From Neostapfia colusana (taxonomy: Eukaryota; Streptophyta; Magnoliopsida; Poales; Poaceae): a stretch of 64,000 bases of DNA. The notes beneath the pieces are model-generated. The model was not told the origin of the DNA. It worked only from the letters and a program-made list of their open reading frames with translations, and searched no databases. The stretch is from positions 52,171,136 through 52,235,135 of the forward strand of contig JASWHV010000004.1 in the NCBI GenBank assembly GCA_030760725.1, given 5' to 3'. Shown here in pieces: positions 22,207 to 34,233 of the stretch (position 1 is the first letter of the stretch; every line of letters starts with the position of its first letter). The translations under genes were made by a program, and so were the position numbers.

Positions 22207-23715
22207 CCATGACATTCCTAAAATGACATCAAGTTTTTGACTCTCTAACATAATTAGAGAAGTCGGGTATAGATTCCCACCCAATTGTAATGGTGCTCTA
22301 TAGACCATCCTATCAGCTGTTATTTTCCCACCCGGAGAGCATATCAAGTATGGACTATTTGTGGGAATGATAGGCAATTGATATTTAATAACATAAGACT
22401 GACTTATGAAATTATGGGTGGCACCGGAGTCAAAAAGTATGACTACGGGATGATCTAAATAAGAAAATGTACCCGCGAGGACGGGTTCGCCTTCCGGCAC
22501 GTCTTCGATGGCTAAGTGGTGGACATTGCCAGTTTTTTTGTGCTGGTTTCTTGAGCTGATTATGGGGCTGATTTGCACCCTGATACGGTGCTGCACCCTG
22601 CCCTGTCGCTGCTCCGTGAAGTCCTTCGCCATATGCCCGACACGGCCACACGTGAAGCATGTGTATGGTGTCGGGGTCCCTCCGAATTGAGGACGTAATC
22701 CCGGTGCACATGGTTGAAACTGAGGCGCACGCGGAACCATCCTTTGCTGCTGCTGTTGCTGTGGTGGATACGATGGTCGGAAGCTTGGCGCATTGTATTA
22801 TCAACCGCGAAACTGAGGCTGTCACGCAGGTGGCTGCTATCTTTGACCGGACGGTGAGCGGTACACCACACGGTATTTTTGTGGCGCCCCACCATTGCTG
22901 CTCGTCAGCGCGCTGCGTTTCCTCTAATCATAACCGCGCTTGCGCTGAGCATTTTCTTGTAAAATTGTGGCATTAACAAGGTCGTTGAATGTACCGCGAT
23001 TGCTTGGGGCCAGATGGACCTTCATTTTAGAATTCAGGCCTCGAAAGAACGTGTTTCTTTTATCTTCTTCCGTACTAACAAATCCTGGCGCATACTGCGC
23101 CAGCCGGCTGAATGACCTGGAGTACTCATGAGCACTCCTCTCGCCTTGTTTCAGCGCCAGGAACTCCCGGAGCTTCCTCTCCATAACACCGGGAGGTATA
23201 TGGTAGGCGCGGAACGCCTCCCGGAACTCCGTCCATGTGATGGCATGGCCAGCCGGTAAGGAGGCGGTGTAGTTCGCCCACCATGTACCGGCTTCTCCTT
23301 GAAGCTGTTGCGCTGCGTACAGCGCCTTCTGGTGTTCGGTGCACCGTAGTAAACCGGACTTCACCTCAAGAGTGCGGATAAAGCTGTCCGCCTCCAAAGG
23401 CTCTTCGGCCTCCGTAAAGACCGGTGGATGGGTCGCCAGGAAATCTGAATATGAACTTTGTTGGGTCTTGCGTAGCCCATTGTCTTGGTGTCCTCCTGGA
23501 CAGGACACATTCTGCTGCACCAGCATCCACAGCAACTCGGTTTGCTCATCGCGTAAGCCGAGTACTGCAGCGAGAACCTCCGCAAGATTTCTTGGAAGTT
23601 CTTGCGGTGGAGGAGGCGGTTGCTGCTGCGTTGTGGTCTGCTCCGGAGGTGAAGACTCATCACCACAAACCTGACTTGGACCTCCCTCCTCTTGCGTTGA
23701 ACGTGTACGCACAAT
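22207..23715 (-). pseudogene. M1 gag-protease pseudogene
   Basis: Gag runs from about 23715 to 22924 with the conserved core (THPPVFTEAEEPLEADSF, AGTWWANYTASLP, AYHIPPGVMERKLREF, RGLNSKMKVHL). After a frameshift the frame resumes at 22740 with a zinc knuckle CFTCGRVGHMAKDF, whose last Cys is replaced by Phe, and a protease with ILFDSGATHNFIS near 22425. Compared with E1 and E2, the initiating ATG is altered to ATT, so the readable frame opens at a GTG codon (23712). It is truncated after LGMSWL at 22207, where the copia fragment begins. It is nonfunctional. Confidence 0.88.
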
Positions 23716-25686
23716 TCTGCATTCATACCATTCAAACGATCAGCACATGTTGGTTTATTTCATCCAGTCTATACAATAGTAGTGTGAGAATGGAATAAAT
23801 AATATGCATAACAATCACACATATGGATAAAGTATAAACTTTTACAACATATAAATCCCTGGACCATGTCACACGATCGAGTTCCAAAATAATGAACTTT
23901 ATGGATTAAAAATTCATTTCGACCATCGTGGGTCACCACGGAATGTTAAGTGTGTTAGTCTGCGTAAATCCTCGCTATTGTACAGGACCCTAACATGTCC
24001 TAGCTCGAAGTGGTATATTGAATGCATAAAATTTTCGACTTCAACTCGCTGTTTTACAACAGCCGCTGAATATCGAAAGGTGAAACTAATTGTTTTGGTT
24101 GAAAAACTTCAACATGGTGTTCACTCTCTAGCTTCTTGTCCAGCTGACCAGTCTGGATAATTCAACTGTTTTGACCACTTTGGGGGCAAAATCTGGACTA
24201 GAGTTCAACAACAAAATTGTAGTAGACTCAAAAAGGAATCCAGATTGTATTTATTTGCCTCGATATATTTCCTAGTTTATGAGTTATGATTCCTACAAGT
24301 TGACAGAATTTTCTCAGGAATTTTGACAGCACCTCCTTTGCAAGTGGCTGTTTTGTTCACAAAATTCCATCATATTCTGCCCTCAATCTAGGAAAACACT
24401 GAACTACAAAGTTGTAGCACATTTCCTATACTTTCCGACAATGTCTTACTTGACCCTTAGAAATTTTTCTACAGAAAGTTGTGGTTGAATTACAGAAAAT
24501 TCCAGAGAGCATTTTGGTCTGTCCTGTTTCTTGACAGTTCATACTTCTCTGAGATTTTCATCAATTTGGAGGGAGATTATGTTCTAGATCTCTACAGAAA
24601 AGTTGTAGAGGACTTCAAAAACTTTCCAGAATGGTATCCCACACCTCCATTGGTTCAACCCATCCAATGTTATACCCTGTTTAAGTTCAGCAAAGATTCT
24701 GCCGAAAACAGGGGAGGTTGTTCCTAAGTCTTTGAAATTGAATCTATACTCCCAATTGACTCTTAGCTCAATATGGGAGTTCAATAACACCTAAATGGAA
24801 TTCTAAACTTCATTTTAACTCTTTTCTTTGAAAATATACTTTTATGCAACTAATACTCATCTCGGTACTACGTTTCCTCACCAATGAAAAATCCTAAGCC
24901 GGTATTCCGGCATATACGTGTCAAATGGTGAACTAAGAACGTCACTCACAAACGATCTATAAGCGTCATGCTCTAACGTGTTTAATGTACCTGCAGAAGA
25001 ACACACAGTAATGGTGCACACAAAGGTTTTTGACATTTCAGGCAGTTCCATATCATAATAAAAACATACGTTTCGTATCATTGCCATACGTATCATCCTT
25101 GAGTCAAGCCACGTCTCAAGGTACATGGTCGTGTTTTCACACCACACGACGTGGAACCCGAGTAGAGCGTGAACGGGTTGTCACGGTTGGGAATTTTTTC
25201 AACCCAACGGATACCACCTACTGCCTCATGACCGTAGGCATGCCGATGGAGAGCGCTGTGTATGGCCCTTTGAACATTGAATGTTCAAGAGTTGCATACT
25301 ATCGTGTTTCTTACCACAAGATGGGGTATTATCACTTTTGCCTAAAGCACGCTGGAGATCAGCATTTTCATATGCTCTCAGAACTATAGAGAGGTTCTGA
25401 GACTCATATCAACTACGGTGCCAAGCCACGGTAAACCATTCCATACTATTGCTCGTATGGCGAGCTTACCGCAATTGATCCGCCTGCGGTGGCGTACCTT
25501 ACCTCTTACCCGACGTCGGAGCATCGTTACAAATTAATAACAAGTATGTTAGCATTTCCACCTTAGTAACTACTACTATAATAGACCTTATGCGGGCATA
25601 GTTACTAATCCTCACTCGACTACTTCTAAGTTTTCAAAATACGCTCTTTTCGAGCGTGCTATTCCTAATGCGGCTCTGATACCACG
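23716..25686 (-). other. M1 leader
   Basis: Noncoding region between PBS and gag of M1. Its minus-strand text resembles the leaders of E1, E2 and E3, for instance the GTACGTTAGTTT-like and GGTTGTCACGG regions near 25170 and the AACCCGTTCACGCTC block. The segment 24075-24835 recurs at 15877-16642. The ORFs in it are not conserved and are not called. Confidence 0.75.
25673..25684 (-). other. Primer binding site, M1
   Basis: GCTCTGATACCA on the plus strand equals TGGTATCAGAGC on the minus strand, an exact tRNA-iMet PBS next to the LTR end at 25687. Confidence 0.88.
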
Positions 25687-28600
25687 TCTATGGGGACCAC
25701 CCCATGGTTCATCCACTCTGGGATCGCAGAGGGTGGTGCCGTGCGATGCGGCACCCAACATCACACAAGAAAAGATTAAGAACAACATACAAACTTTTAT
25801 TTGATATAAAAATAGTGGAAGTCTTTTACAAACCTACTGTACAGCGGAAGTATCATACATGCCAACTCTCATACTAGCTAAGCAAAAAGTGTAGCTGTCC
25901 AGCCCGGGGACGCTACACACTAGTAGCACTCAAACGAAGGCCACGGTGGCGTGCAGGGCTCCAGCTCAGAATGTACCCAGACGGGGGCACCGCCTCGTCC
26001 TCGGACCCCTCCTCATAGCTCTCACCTGCACACAGCTCTAATATTGCAACCGTGAGCACGATCGCTCAGCAAGGCTTAACTGACACCCTATTCATGGAAC
26101 TCTACATGCAGCAATGTGTAAGATAGGAAAAACGACTGCAGTAAAGACACACCTACATATTGATCGTTACTTTCTGTTTTATAGCAACAGTTTCATCTTC
26201 CTTAGGCATCCCTCACATCGGAAGTCCACAATCAAACAACAAACGCTTTCCTCTGATGTGGTGATGCCCAAAGTGGAAAATAAACTTAATTAGCTCTACA
26301 TATACAACAGACATGGTTTCCAAAGAGTAATAGATCATCGCAGCATCATATCATTTGTATGGCTTATTTCACTTCTTACTACGTCACAGAACAGTGAACA
26401 AGCGGTACTCAAATAACTGCGAGGGACGGTGATTGCAATCAGGAGACACCCGGACAACACGTAACATACACCGCCTTTCAGATGTGTGATGCCACACACC
26501 TTCCTACTCTGTTGTATGCAACCACCTTTCAAAGGAAACCCAAATGCCGAACCGGTCGATCCGTAACAGGCAGGAGGTCCCAGCGTGGAGCATGACCGTG
26601 CCCACTGGCAGATTTACACCTTGCTACCCTCAACCCACTCCTATAAAATGGTTGGGTAAGCCTCGGCACCCAGGTTAACCAATTACATCAATTTCCTGCT
26701 TATGTCAGTATGCCATCCGATACTGTTCGATACTCATCAGGCCCGCACACGACTCAGTCCTCAATCGACACCAACAGGGCTACGCACGTGAGACCTCTGT
26801 TCACTTCCTCCTATCCCCCCTGCTGGATCTCATTTTCGCATTCTTAAGCCATTCTCTACTCTTTTTTCATACCGTGTGATAAAACCTTACCTCGCGAGTA
26901 GATTCCAACTACTCAACTTCTACCGAGATCCTAAGAATATTAGCACGGCATTCGCTACTCGTCGAGTTTGTAAACTACCCAACCCTTCATAGGATTTAAA
27001 GTCATGCAAGTGGGGTTTCAAACACCTTAACTCTAATGCAACCATTCATCCTAGACATAAGTGATACAAATGAAAACTTTGCAAAAGGTAATTAAATGCA
27101 AACCGGGGCTTGCCTGGTTGCAAGTCAAAGGAGAAGTTAGCGTCTGGTAGGAGGACGTCCAATGGCTCCGGTGTATCTTCAACTCGGTTCACTATATGAG
27201 ATGTAGTAAAATATATGTACAAGTGATAATGAAATATAAGAATTCACTTCTATTTATAGCTACTGCTATTTATGTTCCTTAATTGGCTTTGGGATTTTTA
27301 CAGTGAATGCTAGACTCTCTAAGAATGATCTGAGCAAAATTTTGAGAAATTTCATTGCACCTTGTGGTCTCCAAAATTCCCAAAAGTACAGGGCTTCTCT
27401 GAGTTTGAGCCCAAATCTGGAGTTTTAACATGTCTAACAGTGGAATATCTAATTAGGGTAATTCTCCATGGTTCTAACAAAATTTGTTTCACCATTTTTG
27501 GAGCTACCAACAGAGAGATATGAATTTTTGAAGTTGGGTAGAAATGCTGAAAAATGTCTCTGTCTATTTTTCCATTTTTCAGAGACATAAAGGATTGGCA
27601 CCACCTTTGGCCAAGCAAATGAGCTCTAATACCTCTGAAATTTTTACTGGAATTCAAGGATTTTTGGAAGAATGTCCTGCCCTAATTTGGGAATTTTCCA
27701 ATAAACATAACTCCTGTGAAAATTCCTACAAATTTTCCATTAAATGAATTAATGAGCCAAATACAGAGATTTTCATAACCATTGGGCTGTACCCCTAGAT
27801 TTTTGGGCATTCCTACACAAAGTTATGGTTCTTCAAAGTTTAGACTGAAATAGGAAAATCTGAAAATGTTTAAACGCTGCAGCGGGCCCCACATGTCAGC
27901 CTTCTCCTCCACCTCACGCCAAACAGAGGATCCGACGGCGTTCTCCGGCGAGGGTGGCGGAAACGGCATTCCCGGCCACCTCCCGGGCCAAATATCGCCA
28001 CTCCCCCATTTTTCACCCCGCTGAGCACGATGGTGGCGTCGCCGGCGGCCGAAACTTGCCGGAAAATGGTACGCACCGGTGACAGCAGGGTTTAGAACTC
28101 CGGCGAGGTCGGGATGCTTCATTCCTCCACCAAAAGATCGGTTCTCGGTCTCTAGAGCACCACTGGGAGTTGTAGGAGCTAGGCATGGCAACCAAATCTG
28201 CCGGGGAGCCCTCCAAACCTATCGGCACCGTGCGCTCGAAGTGGTCTGAAGGTTTATCCCGCGACAAGAACGTGTAATCCTTGCTCTACACCTAATTTTC
28301 TGGCCTAGAATCGAGGGAGGAAGGGCACTAGCTAGTTTAGAACCTGTGAGCGAAGTTTGAGCTACTCACAGCATGAATGGAAGCTGAAATTAGCACCTCT
28401 TTACCTCGGGGTCGAGTTGCGCTGCCCAGGGGAAAATCTCCAGATTCTCTTCCGAGGAGTCACAGATTGGGCTGAATTTTGGGGGTGAGCAGCTCCGGTC
28501 GTAGGTGCACCAATGGGTTGTATCGCTTGAGCGTGAGTTTCTACAGTTTGAGCTGTCCACAACGACCGAGAGTTGGAACCTCCGGTGTTCAAGGCGGCAT

Positions 28601-29559
28601 AGCTGCAACTCCGGGAATTTCGAGCTCCAACGGGCAGAAACCGAAGGAGTATGGATAGTGGATGGCTCGAGCACGTGTTGGTGATGGTTTTTGCAGTGGG
28701 TAGCTCGAGCAACCAAGCTCGCCGTGCTGTGGTCGATCGGGGAGGAACCGAGCGGCGGTGTTCGTCGAGAGGCATATAACCGAGGCGAGAGCGACTGGGG
28801 AAAATGAAACGGCTCTGTGGCACTCGTAGCGTGGTGATCAGGACGAGCATCTGGTGAGCCAGCAGGAGGTGGCGCGGTGAAAATCATCGGGTGTACGTTG
28901 CAGCCGGCGCTGGCGCGTTAGGTGATCACCGGAAGAAAATAGAGGCGGTGTGTGAAGAGTGTGTGGCTGACAAAGGGGTCCCACCCCCTCTATTCTTAAT
29001 CCAATTTTTTCCACTGATATTTTCCCACAGCTACTCCCAATTAAATGCTTTACTTCACCACAAAGCTAAGGTTTGAGATGTTGAATTCAAATGCTTTGAA
29101 TTCTGGTGTGGAGTTTGAATTGAGTATGGTCATTTGAATTTGAAATGGAATTTGAATTCTACCTTTTGCATTGTTTCAAAAACATGGCAAACCAACCCCA
29201 AAGTTTCTGATTTTTGGCATGGCTGCTAATTCAAATGTGGAGAACACATTTGTGGATCCAATTTTTCAAATTGAGGAAGTTGGGATTTCAAACTTAAATT
29301 TAAATTCAGATTAGAGGACTTCCTCTTTTAGTCACAAACAATTATTAGAACCCCTCCAAATGAGCTGAAATTTGAAAGGTTGAATATTTGAAATGTGAAG
29401 ACCCAAGTTATGAATTTAGATCTCCATGTTGGAAGTTTTTGGGAGGTTTGAATCATCACTTTGAACTCACACCGTTACAATCCGAAGTTTTAATTCCCCT
29501 CATTTTTACTAAGTGTACACGTGTTGAAATTCTTGCAACCACTTTTTGGGGATTTTACA
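25687..29559 (-). repeat. M1 LTR, 3,873 bp, minus orientation
   Basis: On the minus strand it starts TGTAAAATCCCC (29559) and ends beside the PBS at 25687. The canonical CCGCCACA end has decayed to CCATAGA, but the neighbouring GGTGCCGCATCGCACGGCACC block is conserved with the other Tekay LTRs. It contains GC-rich stretches at 27880-28950 and AT-rich stretches at 27240-27800 and 29040-29400. The 149- to 165-residue ORFs in the GC-rich zone have no coding support. No gene is seen. Confidence 0.82.
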
Positions 29560-29665
29560 TTCCTCCCACTTAAAAAGAATCTCGTCCCGAGATTCAAAGA
29601 AAAGCAATGCCACTGAGCACACTAGGTCTTGCGGAGTATTTCTCCATGATGGTTAGTCAAAACAC
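29560..29665 (-). pseudogene. PPT and 3' end of pol of an upstream Tekay copy
   Basis: Reading minus: a degraded pol C-terminus, then AATCTCGGGACGAGATTC, then a purine tract (29561-29572) directly before the LTR start at 29559. The same order and motif precede the 3' LTRs of E1 and E2. Only about 106 bp remain before X-family sequence begins. Confidence 0.7.
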
Positions 29666-29694
29666 GTGCAAATCACAAAAATTAGAGCACTGTG

Positions 29695-29706
29695 GCTCTG
29701 ATACCA
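29695..29706 (-). other. Primer binding site of X element
   Basis: GCTCTGATACCA (TGGTATCAGAGC on minus), two bases from the X LTR boundary at 29709. Only about 40 bp of the X internal region (about 29666-29708) survive. Confidence 0.8.
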
Positions 29707-31616
29707 ATTGTAGGATCAAAGAGCACGTGAAAAGCTACAAGAGGGGGCGAAGGGTAGATTTAAACTTTTTTGCGGAAGCAACGAAAACCACCTCGACAGA
29801 AAATTAATCTGTTAAAGATACTGTGTATACGACTGATCTAAATGTGTTCAACTGTGATGAAAGTGGTATATATTATAGAGAATCAAGTCACGAAGACACG
29901 ACAACAAGAATCACAGAAATCCGTCAAGAAAATTTCAAGTTATGATCGAAAGATGAAACGAGGGTCAATCTGTTCTACTCGAGTAAAAAACAGATCTGCA
30001 ACACTGCAAAGAAACTTAGGTAGATCCGAAACTACAAATCCAATGACCGTGAAATTTTCACAGTTGATTTATAATCAACTTGTGAAGACAACCCAAAAAG
30101 AATCACGTCAATTGTATCTGTAAAACTCGAGTTATGATCAAAACACCAAAGCACTGTCATGCTGTCCAAAAACTCAACGAGAAAGACTTGACAAAAACAA
30201 GCCGGACAAACAAGGCACAAAAGCTCCTCTAAATTACAAATTTTATTGATCAAAACATAAGAGGAACAGCCCAAGGTCATCTTCCAATGAGCTCTGGCCT
30301 CCCTTTCTTATATAACCAGCCCGGAGGCCAACCCAATTCAAACTAGGACTCTAATCCGACTCGGTTTCTGAATCAAAACTTTCTATAACTGCTCAATACT
30401 CTTCTATACGCAGATATAAGCAATCTTAAGACTTCCAGACACCTTAGGAACGTATCCCACATTTCTAAAACAACTCAACTTTGTGTCCCACACGAAATCC
30501 TATCATAACCAACTCAAATCATTCCATATTTGAGCCATAACCGACTCAGCCGCAGCCTGAGTCCATAATCCAGCCGGTTGAACATTTCCTACCAATTCTT
30601 TACATCCACATCTCTTCATCACGCATTGAAACCATGTGTACCATGTCCATGTGCTCCTTGCACACGTTCAAGTACCTTCCAACGACATCCACGATACCTT
30701 CATATGCATTGTTCTTGATCCAAACATGCTGCATGACCTCCGGATCAACTCAACCACAATTCCTCCCGAACTTGGTTGTTGAACCTCATCATCTCCCTAA
30801 TACTAGATGAATGTAGCCTAGAGGGGATGAATAGGCTTTTCAATTCTTTGTTAATCCCTGAAATACTTAATAGATTTATCAAATACAGGGAAATCGGACT
30901 AGTTCGGTAGAGTGCGGACTAGTCCGTTGTCTACTCAGAGACAAATCAGACTAGTCCGGTACTGTGCAGACTAGTCCGGTATGCGTGGACTAGAAAGATC
31001 AAAGTTGATCATTATTTTTACTTCTAGTACCCTATGCAGCAAAAATTAATTGGGAACTTAGATGTATTACAACAGTAAAACAATGAATGACAGAGATCAA
31101 CTTTAGTTTCAATGCTTCAACGTGAATTACACAAGATTAAGTAAACCCTAGAATATGATGAACAATAAAACACAAGAACAAGAGATAAAATTTTATCCCG
31201 AGGTTCAATTCCATGAAGGAAATCTACGTCCCCGTTGAGGAGTCCACGAAGGACCGGGTCGTCACCAACCCTACCCTCATCGAATCGCCACGGAGGCCGA
31301 TTCTCTTCCACTAATCAAAAAGGGCAAATAAATCGTTCAAGGGGACTTCTCACAAGTTGAGGGCTCCCCAAGAATTACAATGAATGAATACCACCAAGCA
31401 CACTCAAAAGATGTACAATAAATGAACAAGAGTGTGCAAGAGATCAAACCTAAGAGCTCAAGATGTGTAGAACAAGTCTTTCCTTTGATCAATTGCTAAT
31501 CCTCAAAGATTTGATCCTTTTAGGGTTAGAATGTGTGGAGAGATGTGAATTTTAGGCTCTTGGTAGGTGTGACGGCGCAGGGGGTCGAGAGTTGTGGTAG
31601 TATGGCTGTACACCTC

Positions 31617-31624
31617 TATTTATA
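31617..31624 (-). promoter_or_regulatory. TATA box of the copia LTR
   Basis: TATAAATA on the minus strand. The palindrome cluster begins about 40 bp upstream in the sense direction and extends about 230 bp, as expected for a U3 control region. Motif evidence, with supporting geometry. Confidence 0.6.
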
Positions 31625-31663
31625 CTAGGGTTTCTAAAGGTTACCAATAGGTTTTGCGATGTC

Positions 31664-31851
31664 CGGACTAGTCCGTGGTGGACTCCGGACTAGTCCGGTG
31701 TGCGGCATGTGGAAAACCCTAAGTGTTGTGAGATACCGGACTAGTCCATAAGAGTGTGGACTAGTCCGTTTCTACTCAGAGACAAATCGGACTAGTCCGG
31801 TCCATATCGTACTAGTGCGTTTTCTAGTCAGAGAGAAACCGGACTAGTCCG
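31664..31851. promoter_or_regulatory. Cluster of CGGACTAGTCCG palindromes upstream of TATA
   Basis: Exact copies at 31664-31675, 31686-31697, 31788-31799 and 31840-31851. One- to two-base variants lie near 31737, 31757 and 31808. Each is a perfect inverted repeat of GGAC/GTCC around CTAG. The role as protein-binding sites is inferred from number, symmetry and place. Confidence 0.65.
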
Positions 31852-32112
31852 CACATGCTGATTTTTGTGCAGTTAGTGTGATTTCTTTCACTTGAGCTCT
31901 TGGGGTGTGTTTCTCCAACACACTCCATACTAAGTAATCTAATCTTTCAGCTCCTGAGCTCTTATCATTTTAGATTCTCATTCTCCTTTCTTTTTGCGCT
32001 TTCTTCCTAATTTCTTGAAAAACCTTCGCACATCTCAACGATTTTGTTAGGGTCTCATTTGTTTGTCATAAATCAACCAAAACCAACAAGGGGTGCCTAG
32101 ATGCACTTTCAA

Positions 32113-32125
32113 TCTCCCCCTTTTT
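32113..32125 (-). other. Polypurine tract, copia
   Basis: Minus-strand AAAAAGGGGGAGA directly before the LTR start TGAAAGTGCATC, the usual arrangement in SIRE/Maximus-type elements. Confidence 0.88.
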
Positions 32126-32129
32126 GGTG

Positions 32130-32415
32130 ATTGATAACAACCAATTGAGATCACACAAATATGATAAAAAATTCAGATTTTCATAAAGTGTGCACATATG
32201 AGCTTTGATCAAAATAGGCAATGTAGACATAAGACATATGTGCACTCTTTATGGTGGGGTGCAAAACTATGTTTGTGGGCAATAATTTTTATGTGAATAT
32301 AATAATAAGCATAATCATAATATCATCAAGAGTCTCAAGCCTACATAGCAGTTTTAAACATACACCATTAATCATAAGCATAACATAGTCAGCATTTCAC
32401 AGCACATGTCCAAAA
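32130..32415. other. Copia 3' untranslated internal region
   Basis: AT-rich noncoding stretch between the PPT and the solo X LTR insertion. I see no gene or repeat in it. Confidence 0.6.
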
Positions 32416-34125
32416 TGTAGAATCGAAGTACACGTGTAAAGCTACCAGAGGGGGTGAATGGTAGATAAAAACTTTTCAGCGGAAGCAACAAAACACCCCT
32501 CAGCAGAAAACCGATCTGTTAATAAAACTGTGTGTGCAACTAATCTAAACGTGTTCAACTGTGACAAAACTAGTATAGATTGTATAGAATCAAGTCACGA
32601 AGACGTCACAACAAGAATCATGAAAAAATGTTCATAGAAACTCAAGTTACGATCGAAAGATCGAACAAAGGTCAATCTGTCCTACCCGAGAAAAACAGTT
32701 CTGGAATACTGCAAAAAAACTCGTGTAGATCAGAAACCACAAACTCAATGACCGTGAAATTTTCACAGATGATAGGTAATCATATTGTGAATACAACCCA
32801 AAAAGAATCACATCAATTGGATCTGTAAAACTCGAGTTATTATAAAACCACCGAAGCAAGGTAGCGCTGAACAGAAACGAGACGAGAAAAACTTGTCTGA
32901 AACAAGTCGGAAGAACAAGGCACAAAAGTTCCTTTAGAATACGAATTTTATTTATAAAAACACAAGAGGAACAGCCCCAAAGTCGTGCTCAACGAGATCT
33001 GGCCTCCCTTGCTTATATAACCAGCCCGAAGGCCAACTCAACTCAAATTAGGACTCCTACTCCTACTTGGATTCAAACTGTAACTTTCCAATACTGCTTA
33101 GGACTCTTCTATATGCAGGTAGAAGCAATCTTAAGACTTCCAAACACCTTAGTAACGTATCCCACATTTCTAAAATAACTCAAATTCGTGACCCACACGA
33201 AATACTATCATAATCAACTCAAAACTTTCCATATTTGAGTCAAACACGACTCAGCCGCAGCCTGAGTCCATAACCTAGTCGGTTGGACCTTTCCGACCAA
33301 TTCTTTACGTCCACATCTCTTTATCACGCCTTGGAACCATGCAGCCACGTCCATGCACTCCTTGCACACGTGCAAACATCTTCCAGCGACGTCCAAGATA
33401 CCTTCATATGCATTGTTCCTGATTCAAACATTCTGCGAAACCTCCCAATCAACTCAACCACAATTCCTCCCGAACTTGGTTGTTGAAACTCATCTTCTCC
33501 CTAAGACTAGTTCAATGGATCCCGTCACCAGCCATGTCTTGAACTCAAGCAACACCTACACACGAATAAACAACCAATACTTCCGAGCACAAGTCCTCGT
33601 CTTGACTCTCGTTAGTTCCAAAACTACAACATCTTACGTGAGCACCTCACATAAGCATGTTATAAACCATAGCAAAATGATATCAGCCATAACCACCAAA
33701 ACACACCAAAAACATAGTAAAATAATACTAAACAAACTTTCCATAAGAGTAAAGCAAGTTCGAAACATTGCAAGTTAAAAGCAGAACCATTGCAATCAAG
33801 CTCCTATCCTTATCAAAGGTAACCGGACCTTGAACCAGAGCTTACCAAAGCTAGTCGGACCTAGCGCCGGAGCTTACTAAAGCTTTGTCGGACCTAGCAC
33901 GGAACTTACCAAAGCTAGTCGGACCTAGTCAAAATAGGTCAGACCTAGACAAAGCAAGTCGGACCTTACGTCGGACCTAGCCGGAGCTACCCAAAACAAG
34001 TCGGACCTATCGTCGCACCTTGCAGGAGCTCGGACCTAGAGTCGGACCTTGTTAAAAAGGTGTTTTGGTAGTATTCAAAACTTTTATCGTCAAAGCCAAT
34101 GTATTCAGCACACATAGGTCTCACA
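32416..34125 (-). mobile_element. Solo X LTR, copy B, TSD CAAAA
   Basis: This 1,710-bp block has minus-strand ends TGTGAGACC and TTCTACA. It is flanked by CAAAA at 32411-32415 and 34126-34130. It has no PBS, PPT or ORF, so it is a solo LTR. It is collinear with copy A (29709-30807 plus 55721-56274). A TATA-like site on minus lies at 33012-33019. A short repeat array built on GTCGGACCTAG occupies 33810-34060. It lies in the 3' untranslated region of the copia element and so arrived after it. Confidence 0.85.
33810..34060. repeat. Short-unit array GTCGGACCTAGC / GGAGCTTACCAAAGC
   Basis: About ten imperfect occurrences of TCGGACC(T)TAG, alternating with AGCTTACCAAAGCTAG-like text. The equivalent in copy A is at about 56020-56215. 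It is internal to the X LTR, about 0.8-1 kb upstream of its TATA-like site. Confidence 0.8.
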
Positions 34126-34233
34126 CAAAAGCATAATGATAACATGAGTCTTACAAAAACCCACTTCTTAAACTAGGACACAAAAGAAGAACCTACGATC
34201 TAAGACTCCCCCTCAATCTCTCCCCCTTTGGCA

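Larger units (their letters stand above)
22207..29559 (-). mobile_element. M1: minus-strand Tekay-like element, 5' half
   Basis: Reading on the minus strand: LTR (29559 down to 25687), PBS, about 2-kb leader, gag and protease, ending abruptly at 22207 in the protease-RT linker. RT, RNase H, integrase and the 3' LTR are missing. Upstream of this LTR (29560-29665) is a PPT and a pol tail, so the LTR appears to be shared by two elements. Sequence divergence from E1, E2 and E3 is clear, so this is an older or separate subfamily. Confidence 0.82.
30808..32111 (-). repeat. Copia 3' LTR, 1,304 bp
   Basis: Minus-strand LTR starting TGAAAGTGCATC at 32111, right after the PPT, and ending at 30808. It contains five exact CGGACTAGTCCG palindromes plus about six near-copies, in two clusters (30895-30990 and 31664-31851). 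A TATA box on minus lies at 31617-31624. The first cluster is on the transcribed side and the second just upstream of TATA. The unit around the palindromes, with CTACTCAGAGACAAATC, is itself repeated. Short ORFs here are not genes. Confidence 0.9.

Noticed and set aside
28390..28887. 149- and 165-residue minus-strand ORFs
   Set aside because: Two overlapping frames in a GC-rich LTR segment of M1, with no conserved motif and no support in the other LTR copies.
30895..31851. CRISPR-like spaced repeats
   Set aside because: The repeat is a 12-bp palindrome with irregular spacing inside a plant LTR, with no cas genes. This is not a CRISPR array.
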